A stretch of DNA of 7,483 nt from an uncultured Pseudomonadota bacterium (GTDB taxonomy: Bacteria > Myxococcota_A > UBA9042 > CAIXZC01): contig CALGBT010000798.1 in assembly GCA_937884235.1 (NCBI GenBank), forward strand, positions 1 to 7,483, in the 5' to 3' direction. Made by a program: the position numbers and the translations under genes. Below are positions 1 through 5,386 of this stretch, piece by piece (the first letter of the stretch is position 1; each line of letters begins with the position of its first letter). Below the pieces are notes generated by a model that was not told the DNA's origin, searched no databases, and worked only from the letters and a program-made list of their open reading frames with translations.

Positions 1-1
1 C

Positions 2-1201
2 AAGTCCTTCGGGACCATTCGCTCCCCGGCTTTCCAGATGCCGCCATATGGTACTCCGAAGGTCTCCTTCAAGTTGAAGCTGCAGACTGAGCACTGTGAC
101 AGTTGGTCCACCTTCGTGGAGGCTCAGGACTACGACATCCTGACCCTCTCAGTAGTTGCCGGTGACGACGTGGACAACCCGGTTTGGAGCGGCCCCGTCA
201 AGATTTGGGATTCCATGGCCTGGGATATCAAGGGCTGCACCTGGGACCCACTGCAGGGGGCCGCGGTCTGGAAGACCGTGCAGGTCGGTCTGGGCCTGGG
301 CGCTGGCGAAATGGCGAACCTCAAGGGCAAGGCACTGCGCTTTGAGTTTAAGTTCGATACCAAGGACAACTACAACAACGATTTCCTCGGTGTCCTCATC
401 GATGACTTCAGCGTCGATGTGGTCTGCGACGGGAACTGCTACTGTCACGACGACTTTGTCGAGACCAACCCGGCCGAGCCCACCTGTACCATTGAAACCT
501 GTACGCAGGGTGTTTGCGGCTCCACGCCCAACCCTCTGGTCTTTGGTTGTTGCGTCCAGGATGATCTGGTGGGCTACGACTTTGATGCCCCCTGCGGCAT
601 GGACAAGTGGGTTGCCAATCCGCCTGCCGGGCAGCCCCGCTGGCAGCCCCACAACGGCCAGAAGAAGAGTGGCAGTTGCTCCCTCTACTACGGCGACCCG
701 TCCAAGGGCACCTACGACAATGATGGTCTCCCAAGCAAGGGCTGCGCCAGGAGCCCTATTATCAATGTGACTGATCCGGAGTCCGATGAGGACCTCTACT
801 ACTCGCAGGTCGAGGTCAGCTACTGGATATGGATGGATCTTGAAGACCTCTGGTTCTGGGCTGACTCCTACACTCTGACGATGGACCAGGTGCTCTTTGC
901 CGGTCCGGACCCCGTGGGGATCCCCAAGTTTCTAAAGGTCAAACCTTGTAGCTCCATTGAGGACGACCAGTGCTTGGCGCAGCCCATCGAAGAACCGTGC
1001 GACACGCTGGGCTGTGACACCCTGGTAATGGGCCAGTGGGTCTACGTGAGCTTCATCCTCGACCTCACCGACTATGACTGGATCCCCGTCTCTCCTTACA
1101 GCGCAGTCTTTGAGTTCTGCTTCGATTCCGGTGATGCTTTCGGCAACGACGGAGAGGGTATCTACGTCGATGACTTCATGGTCAAGACCATCTGCAAGTA
1201 G
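2..1201 (+). CDS. Secreted protein with two MAM/jelly-roll-like domains, 5' partial
   Basis: The reading frame is open to the left edge and runs 399 codons to TAG at 1199-1201. The first ATG at 38 has no ribosome binding site and lies inside a domain (the preceding codons read GTIRSPAF), so the true start is upstream. Numbering from that ATG, a first beta-rich domain ends at about residue 130. A Cys-rich linker follows (about 130-172, nine Cys, with a CTIETC...C pattern like the short Cys repeats of myxobacterial surface proteins). A complete second domain fills about 179-386. Both domains end in the same G-x3-DDF-x-V strand motif (118-126 and 374-382), typical of MAM/concanavalin-like jelly rolls with a buried acidic edge. 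There are no membrane helices in the visible part. I infer an extracellular or surface adhesin/binding protein; the ligand is unknown. The jelly-roll call rests on pattern, not on a search. Confidence 0.8.
   Translation, partial: KSFGTIRSPAFQMPPYGTPKVSFKLKLQTEHCDSWSTFVEAQDYDILTLSVVAGDDVDNPVWSGPVKIWDSMAWDIKGCTWDPLQGAAVWKTVQVGLGLGAGEMANLKGKALRFEFKFDTKDNYNNDFLGVLIDDFSVDVVCDGNCYCHDDFVETNPAEPTCTIETCTQGVCGSTPNPLVFGCCVQDDLVGYDFDAPCGMDKWVANPPAGQPRWQPHNGQKKSGSCSLYYGDPSKGTYDNDGLPSKGCARSPIINVTDPESDEDLYYSQVEVSYWIWMDLEDLWFWADSYTLTMDQVLFAGPDPVGIPKFLKVKPCSSIEDDQCLAQPIEEPCDTLGCDTLVMGQWVYVSFILDLTDYDWIPVSPYSAVFEFCFDSGDAFGNDGEGIYVDDFMVKTICK
335..427 (+). repeat. Terminal segment of jelly-roll domain, copy 1
   Basis: Encodes 31 residues (LRFEFKFDT...IDDFSVDVVC) that align without gaps to the segment at 1103-1195, with 14 identical positions. 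Conserved positions include FEF-x-FD, ND, G-x3-DDF-x-V and the closing Cys. This is the C-terminal strand pair of the first domain and shows that the protein arose by domain duplication. The DNA of the two copies has diverged, so this is an old protein-level repeat, not a recent DNA duplication. Confidence 0.75.
1103..1195 (+). repeat. Terminal segment of jelly-roll domain, copy 2
   Basis: Second copy of the 31-residue segment (AVFEFCFDS...YVDDFMVKTIC), immediately before the stop codon. It carries an extra Cys in the first strand (FEFCFD) that copy 1 lacks. The protein ends one residue after the closing Cys, so no C-terminal anchor or sorting tail follows this domain. Confidence 0.75.
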
Positions 1202-1253
1202 TCTCTTGCAACCGCCGATTTCCGCTAGTGACCAGATTCTAAGCCATTCGCCC

Positions 1254-1282
1254 TTGCCTGGAGCTCTCTGCGCGCGTATTCT
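1254..1282 (+). promoter_or_regulatory. Candidate sigma70-type promoter for the PilZ gene
   Basis: TTGCCT (1254-1259), a 17-base spacer and TATTCT (1277-1282); each box matches 4 of 6 consensus positions. It lies in the 146-base gap after the upstream gene and would start transcription near 1289, about 60 bases before the chosen ATG. Matches of this quality can occur by chance. Confidence 0.35.
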
Positions 1283-1333
1283 TGCCTAGAGGAATCATTG
1301 GCCCGAATCCCCGCTGCTATCTCGTCCGACCAA

Positions 1334-1341
1334 GGTGGAGG
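1334..1341 (+). promoter_or_regulatory. Ribosome binding site that fixes the PilZ gene start
   Basis: GGTGGAGG lies 6 bases before ATG 1348. It selects this start over the in-frame TTG at 1282, which has no comparable site and overlaps the candidate -10 box. Confidence 0.7.
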
Positions 1342-1347
1342 TGCGCG

Positions 1348-2325
1348 ATGCGTGAGTGGATTGGCGACGAACGTCGCAAAGATGACCGTGCAGCGTCCGA
1401 GAGTAGGTTCCGCTGCTACCACAGCGGCAAGCGATTTCAGGCGACTGTGGTCAATATCTGTTCTGGTGGAGCTTTCCTGGCCTTCGACAGAATCGTCCGT
1501 ACCGGTGCTCCCATTGTTATGGAATTGCTCCGCCCCGGGCAGTCTGAGCGGGCCCCGGCACTGGTCGGAGAGGTGGTCCATTTCGCCCTGAAACCGGTCA
1601 TGGGCGCCGGTGTGAGGTGGGTCAAGGCGGTATCTGAGGACGGGTTGGACGATCTCCACTCCTTCTTGAAGGACTTCCTGGGGGTCTCCATCGAACTCGC
1701 CGAGATGCATCGGTTTGCCAAAAAAGAAGAGCATAACGAGACCGTGGGGTATGACTTTCGCTCCGGACTGCTCACTGTGGAGAAGCGGAGGACCCAGTCG
1801 GGGGACAAGATCGTCTCCATGTTTGGCATCAAGGTCAGTGAGCGGGCCATGGAGAAGTTGGGTCTGGCAGAGGTGCGGGTCGTGCAATCGGCTGCCCCCA
1901 GGAAGAAGCGGGCAATTCTCCATGATCAGGATGTCGAGTTCCCCTCCGAGGAAAGAGCAGAAGACCCGGCTGTTGTAACCCGACGACTCGAGGAGTGGAT
2001 GCGCATGCGTCGGCTGGGTCGGTCGCTGGAGGTATCCGTGGTCCTGGCATTTGACGGCCGCAACGTCAAAGGGCGTACCGGCTCCGCCAGCACCAAGGGG
2101 CTCTTTGTCGAGGCCCAGGAGAGGCTGCCCGAGCCGGGTTCCAGAGTGCTTGTGCGGTTTCCCGTGAGGAAGCTCGAGGGCCCCAGTTCGATTATCATCG
2201 TTGGGGAGGTGCAAAAGACCATGCGAGGGCCCGATGGGAAGTCGTGGGGTACCAGCTTGTCCATCGTCACCGTCAACGAAGGCGATGACCCCGGTATCTA
2301 TCGCCGCCACATCGAGTCCGTCTGA
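1348..2325 (+). CDS. Protein with two PilZ domains
   Basis: 325-residue cytoplasmic protein with no signal peptide or membrane helix. PilZ domains bind cyclic di-GMP through an RxxxR motif and a (D/N)xSxxG motif and pass the signal to motility, secretion or exopolysaccharide machinery. Domain 1 (about 9-94) has RKDDR at 10-14 and NICSGG at 36-41, with Cys where Ser is usual, then GAGVRW near its end. A basic linker (around 185-188, RKKR) and an acidic stretch follow. Domain 2 (about 221-308) has R221-x3-R225 and SASTKG at 246-251, with Ser replacing Asp/Asn. Both second motifs are therefore off-consensus, so binding may be weaker or lost in either domain. The start is ATG 1348, chosen for its ribosome binding site. 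The next gene begins 79 bases downstream on the same strand. The target pathway cannot be told from sequence. Confidence 0.85.
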   Translation: MREWIGDERRKDDRAASESRFRCYHSGKRFQATVVNICSGGAFLAFDRIVRTGAPIVMELLRPGQSERAPALVGEVVHFALKPVMGAGVRWVKAVSEDGLDDLHSFLKDFLGVSIELAEMHRFAKKEEHNETVGYDFRSGLLTVEKRRTQSGDKIVSMFGIKVSERAMEKLGLAEVRVVQSAAPRKKRAILHDQDVEFPSEERAEDPAVVTRRLEEWMRMRRLGRSLEVSVVLAFDGRNVKGRTGSASTKGLFVEAQERLPEPGSRVLVRFPVRKLEGPSSIIIVGEVQKTMRGPDGKSWGTSLSIVTVNEGDDPGIYRRHIESV

Positions 2326-2361
2326 CCCGACGAAGTAGGCTGGCAGCCTCGCCAAACGTGT

Positions 2362-2369
2362 GCTACATT
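2362..2369 (+). promoter_or_regulatory. Possible extended -10 element upstream of the membrane sulfatase gene
   Basis: GCTACATT here is preceded by T at 2361, giving TG-C-TACATT: an extended -10 arrangement with a 4-of-6 -10 box at 2364-2369. No good -35 box is seen 17 bases upstream. It would give a leader of about 30 bases before GTG 2405. Read-through from the PilZ gene is an equal alternative. Confidence 0.22.
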
Positions 2370-2404
2370 CCAGTCGCTGTGACGTACAAACCTGAATCTC
2401 TCGC

Positions 2405-4576
2405 GTGCGGGTGACGGAAAGGATGGAAGCGGCCGCAACATCCCGTGAGTATTGGGGCTCGTTCCTGCTGCGATGGCTGGCCGCGTTTGGCCTGGCCGGT
2501 TGGCTTGCGGCGGGGCTGGAGTTTCTCGCGTACGGGGGCCACTCCGGCTGGCGAGGCCTCTTTAGTTTGCTGGCGTTTTCTGGCGGGGCGGCCCTGGCCA
2601 TGGGGGGGCTCCTGGCCATCCCGGTCTGGCTGTTTGGCGGCCAACTGCTGCGGCGGTTGGCGACTCGGTCGGTGCGCTGGTCTGTGGTCTGGCTCTGGTT
2701 CCTCTTTCTGCTGCTCTTCTTCCTGGCCTTCGTCCCCTATCCCATCTTTTTCGTATTGGCCCGCTCCGCTTCCACCATCACAGATAGCGCCCTGGCAGTG
2801 AGATTCACCAGTTCCGCGGCGATTCTTGGCGTGGCCTCGGCATTGGTGCTGGCGGGCCTGCTGGCGTCTGCGTCATTTGCTTTGCTGAAACGGTTCGGTT
2901 TGCTCTCTTTCCGGCCGGGACCGGTACTCTTCTGGGGTTTTGCTTTTCCCCTGCCCTGGCTGCTGGTGCCCTTTGCTGTGGTGCTGAAGGATGCGGAGTT
3001 GCTGGCTCCGGCCATCAAGCTTCTGCAGCCGTTGCTGATTTTTGCTGTTGGGGTCCTGCTGGCTCTGGTGTTCTTCGGCCTGCCACGCATGGTACGCACG
3101 GTAGTCGGCGTCCTGGTTCCGCTCCTGGTTTCGGTCCTCGTCGTAACCGTTGCTGCGGGTTGGACCTTTTCGCAGAAAGGACTTGCCGAAGCGCCCTTCG
3201 GCAGCCTGGTTTTTGACCGGTGCCGGCAGCTTGCAGATATCGATGGCGACGGTGCCACGGCTCTCTTCGATGGTCTCGACTGTGACGAAGGTGATGCTTC
3301 CATTCATGCGCAGGCCCACGATATCCCGGGCAATGGCATTGATGAAGACTGTGACGGCGTTGATGCTATGGCGGTTGAGGGCCTGGTGCTGGGTGACCCT
3401 CGCCCCTATGCCTATGAGCTTGAGCAGCACTACAATGTGCTTTTCATAATGGTCGATGCCCTGCGCGCCGACCATCTGCACTTCATGGGCTATGACCGCC
3501 AGACGTCGCCGAATCTCGACCGCCTGGCCAGTGAGAGTGTGGTCTTCACCAATGCCCTTTCGCAATATCCGTCAACCGGCATTTCGGTACCATCAATGCT
3601 GAGCGGGGTTTATCCAGAATACATGGCATGGGGCAAACCCAAGCGCTCAAACCACTACCTTCTCAAGCAGAAGAACGTGCTGATTACCGATGTTCTGCGA
3701 CGCCATGGCTATACCGCGGTGGCAATCGTCAGTGCGTGGATTGAGCGCAATATCGATGGCCTGAACCGCCATTTTGATCGTTTGGATGGGCTCTATCCGC
3801 ATGGGGAATGGAAGAAGTGGGTGCGTGATTCAAGCCGGCTGTCGGTGAAACGAGCCATCAAATTCTTCAACAGCTATGATGGCGAGACCCCCTTCTTCCT
3901 CTTCCTGCACATGGAAGACCCGCATGAGCCCTACGTGGCCCATGACCCGCCAGGGAGATCCTTTGGCAAGAAGAAAGTGGATCGCTACGACAGCGATATT
4001 TTCTGGACCGACCTCTGGCTGGGTTTCCTCCTGAGCTACATTGAGCAGGAGCCATGGTTTGACAACACGGTTGTGATTGTTGTCGCCGACCACGGCGAGG
4101 AGTTCAAGGAGCACGGCAAAGGCTACCACGGCCACCAGCTTTACCAGGAGAGTATCCATGTGCCGTTGATTCTGCGCGTCCCCGGCATGGAACCGGCGCA
4201 GGTTGATACCCGGGTCGCCCTGGTAGACATCTTCCCCACGATCCTGGACCTCACCGGTATTGCCCATCCCCGGCAGTCACTTCAGGGCGTGAGCCTGCTC
4301 CGCACCGCCTTTGACCCGGACCCGGAAGAGCGCCCCGTCTTCTCCATGCTGGCCGATCGCGAGAAGAGTCCGACCTACCGGGTTAAGGGGATCCTCAAGG
4401 GACGATACAAGCTCTTGCGAGACCTGACCAACAAGCGCGATGAGTTCTACGATCTCCAGGCTGACCCCGGCGAGAAGAACGATCTGGCCGAGCGTGGGCT
4501 GCTGGAGCACGAGGAACTCGGTAACTTGCTCCAGACATTCCTGCGCAACAGCGAAGCCGATTGGAAGCTCTACTAG
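2405..4576 (+). CDS. Membrane-anchored sulfatase/phosphotransferase-fold enzyme with MopE-like motif
   Basis: 723-residue protein of the alkaline phosphatase/sulfatase superfamily. About seven hydrophobic helices (roughly 20-43, 52-75, 92-119, 134-160, 174-194, 203-226, 232-254) form an inner-membrane anchor. A MopE-like Asp/Cys metal-binding motif (278-321) follows, then the catalytic domain (342 to about 690). Visible metal-site residues are D351 and D356 (VDALRADH), D562-H563 (ADHGEEF) and probably H577; HMEDPHEPY (502-510) and the closing EFYDLQADPGEKNDL (680-694) are typical of the family. The nucleophile position holds Thr391 (STGISVPS), not Cys/Ser of the CxPSR sulfatase motif. It therefore resembles the Thr-dependent phosphoethanolamine/phosphoglycerol transferases. 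With seven helices and a cytoplasmic N-terminus, the catalytic part would face the periplasm. Substrate is unknown. The start is uncertain: GTG 2405, GTG 2411 or ATG 2423, none with a well-spaced ribosome binding site; an in-frame stop at 2393 limits it upstream. Confidence 0.85.
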   Translation: MRVTERMEAAATSREYWGSFLLRWLAAFGLAGWLAAGLEFLAYGGHSGWRGLFSLLAFSGGAALAMGGLLAIPVWLFGGQLLRRLATRSVRWSVVWLWFLFLLLFFLAFVPYPIFFVLARSASTITDSALAVRFTSSAAILGVASALVLAGLLASASFALLKRFGLLSFRPGPVLFWGFAFPLPWLLVPFAVVLKDAELLAPAIKLLQPLLIFAVGVLLALVFFGLPRMVRTVVGVLVPLLVSVLVVTVAAGWTFSQKGLAEAPFGSLVFDRCRQLADIDGDGATALFDGLDCDEGDASIHAQAHDIPGNGIDEDCDGVDAMAVEGLVLGDPRPYAYELEQHYNVLFIMVDALRADHLHFMGYDRQTSPNLDRLASESVVFTNALSQYPSTGISVPSMLSGVYPEYMAWGKPKRSNHYLLKQKNVLITDVLRRHGYTAVAIVSAWIERNIDGLNRHFDRLDGLYPHGEWKKWVRDSSRLSVKRAIKFFNSYDGETPFFLFLHMEDPHEPYVAHDPPGRSFGKKKVDRYDSDIFWTDLWLGFLLSYIEQEPWFDNTVVIVVADHGEEFKEHGKGYHGHQLYQESIHVPLILRVPGMEPAQVDTRVALVDIFPTILDLTGIAHPRQSLQGVSLLRTAFDPDPEERPVFSMLADREKSPTYRVKGILKGRYKLLRDLTNKRDEFYDLQADPGEKNDLAERGLLEHEELGNLLQTFLRNSEADWKLY
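3236..3367 (+). other. MopE-like putative metal-binding motif inside the membrane sulfatase
   Basis: Residues 278-321 read D-x-DGDG, then DCDEGD, then PGNGIDEDCDG. This is the layout of the Asp/Cys motif named after the copper-binding protein MopE (Pfam Cu-binding_MopE), common in secreted myxobacterial proteins. Cys273, Cys293 and Cys316 lie in or beside it. It sits between the last membrane helix and the catalytic domain, so it should be periplasmic. Metal identity (calcium or copper) cannot be read from sequence. Confidence 0.75.
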
Positions 4577-5202
4577 AGAGCGTATTCTGCCGTGATTCCG
4601 GTGAATGGAACGTTGAGCAGCCCGAAATCCAGACCCACCATGAACTCTTCGGTTATGCGGTAGCCGAATTGGCCCGAAGCCTGGAGGATTGGCATGATGC
4701 GGTTGGAGAGGTCCACCGGATGACGGGTGACGTTTCGCCAATGGCCGCACTTGTTCACGTCTCCTTCGCAACCGGGCAGAACCTCCGTGGCATAGATGTC
4801 ACCCAGGACCGCGGCGAGTCCCACCCCCAGGGTCGGGGCGAAAAAGAGGTCTCGCCAGATGGGGAGCCGCCAGGTGTAGGTGGCCACGGCCCCAACGAAG
4901 CCGATCTCATATTCCACCCATACCGCGCTGCTGGCCTCGGCCTTTGCAGCCTGCCAGAAGCCATCGGCGATGGTGGTGCCACCAAAGGCCAGGGATAGCC
5001 CCCAGTGGCCCTTCCAATTCCCTCGGGAGTAATGCAGCGTGGCTCCATGGAGCAGCACCGGCTGATGGGCTTCAAAGGTAGAGGAGATGGTGAAGTCGGG
5101 CAGGCCGAGGAAGCGATAGCTGGCGCCCACCGCCTGGTAGTCAGCAGCCTTAGCGGGTAGCCCCACTAGCAGAAGAATGACAATCAACGGGCTGATTCGC
5201 AA
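4573..5202 (-). CDS. Small outer-membrane beta-barrel protein
   Basis: 209-residue precursor. A signal peptide (1-19, hydrophobic core LIVILLLVGL, probable cleavage after AKA before ADY) leads into about 190 residues of alternating polar/hydrophobic, Gly- and aromatic-rich sequence (for example HWGLSLAFGG, FAPTLGVGLA, GYRITEEFMVGLDFG). This length and pattern suggest a barrel of about eight strands in the outer membrane. Cys145 and Cys152 bracket a short hydrophilic stretch, probably a disulfide-closed surface loop. The final residue is Leu after Tyr-Ala, not the usual terminal Phe. The start is TTG 5202, supported by GGAGGG 6 bases upstream and by the signal peptide beginning there; no in-frame ATG occurs before residue 170. 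The gene converges on the sulfatase gene with a 4-base stop overlap and diverges from the Cys-rich gene. No specific family is recognised. Confidence 0.8.
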   Translation of the reverse strand: MRISPLIVILLLVGLPAKAADYQAVGASYRFLGLPDFTISSTFEAHQPVLLHGATLHYSRGNWKGHWGLSLAFGGTTIADGFWQAAKAEASSAVWVEYEIGFVGAVATYTWRLPIWRDLFFAPTLGVGLAAVLGDIYATEVLPGCEGDVNKCGHWRNVTRHPVDLSNRIMPILQASGQFGYRITEEFMVGLDFGLLNVPFTGITAEYAL

Positions 5203-5208
5203 GGCCGG

Positions 5209-5214
5209 CCCTCC
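5209..5214 (-). promoter_or_regulatory. Ribosome binding site for the barrel protein (TTG start)
   Basis: GGAGGG on the minus strand, 6 bases before TTG 5202. It decides for the TTG start. The nearby minus-strand ATG at 5216 is out of frame and overlaps this site. Confidence 0.7.
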
Positions 5215-5227
5215 ATGGCACCATCAC

Positions 5228-5256
5228 ATGCTAACTGATGACCCTCGGGACTTCAA
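5228..5256 (-). promoter_or_regulatory. Candidate sigma70-type promoter for the barrel protein
   Basis: On the minus strand, TTGAAG (5256-5251), 17-base spacer, TAGCAT (5233-5228). Each box matches 4 of 6 consensus positions. Transcription would start near 5221, leaving a leader of about 19 bases that holds the ribosome binding site. Confidence 0.35.
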
Positions 5257-5311
5257 GGCGGCTGATGGATAATCGGCTCCCCAGGTCCGCCATTTCCGGG
5301 GCGGCGGCAGA

Positions 5312-5340
5312 TTGCAAACGGTGACCCTTTGGGCTATGCT
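5312..5340 (+). promoter_or_regulatory. Candidate sigma70-type promoter for the Cys-rich surface protein
   Basis: TTGCAA (5312-5317), 17-base spacer, TATGCT (5335-5340), each 4 of 6 to consensus. Transcription would start near 5347, about 40 bases before ATG 5387. It lies back to back with the minus-strand candidate at 5228-5256; the two do not overlap. Confidence 0.4.
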
Positions 5341-5375
5341 GGCGTGACACCGGAACAGGGTGCTCCCCGCCCTAC

Positions 5376-5380
5376 GGAGG
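5376..5380 (+). promoter_or_regulatory. Ribosome binding site that fixes the Cys-rich gene start
   Basis: GGAGG lies 6 bases before ATG 5387. It favours this start over the in-frame GTG at 5360, which has no such site and would put nine extra residues before the signal peptide. Confidence 0.75.
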
Positions 5381-5386
5381 CCGAAG

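Noticed and set aside
149..652. 167-codon minus-strand frame within the jelly-roll gene
   Set aside because: Its translation is rich in Gly/Val with no recognisable motif, while the plus frame has duplicated domains and paired cysteines.
2337..2349. Hairpin AGGCT-GGC-AGCCT after the PilZ gene as a terminator
   Set aside because: The stem has only 5 pairs and no T run follows; this alone is not enough for an intrinsic terminator.
1225..2619. Long open frame (464 codons) on the minus strand opposite the PilZ gene
   Set aside because: It is a shadow frame of GC-rich coding DNA: its translation is low-complexity in His, Pro, Arg and Gly with no domain, and the plus strand holds a clear PilZ protein with a ribosome binding site.
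4561..4998. 145-codon plus-strand frame at the end of the sulfatase gene
   Set aside because: It overlaps the barrel gene in antisense, has no domain-like content, and the minus-strand protein with signal peptide and barrel pattern explains the region.
5235..5267. CTGATG occurring twice in the divergent promoter region as operator half-sites
   Set aside because: Only six bases are shared and flanks differ; this is expected by chance in a region of this size.
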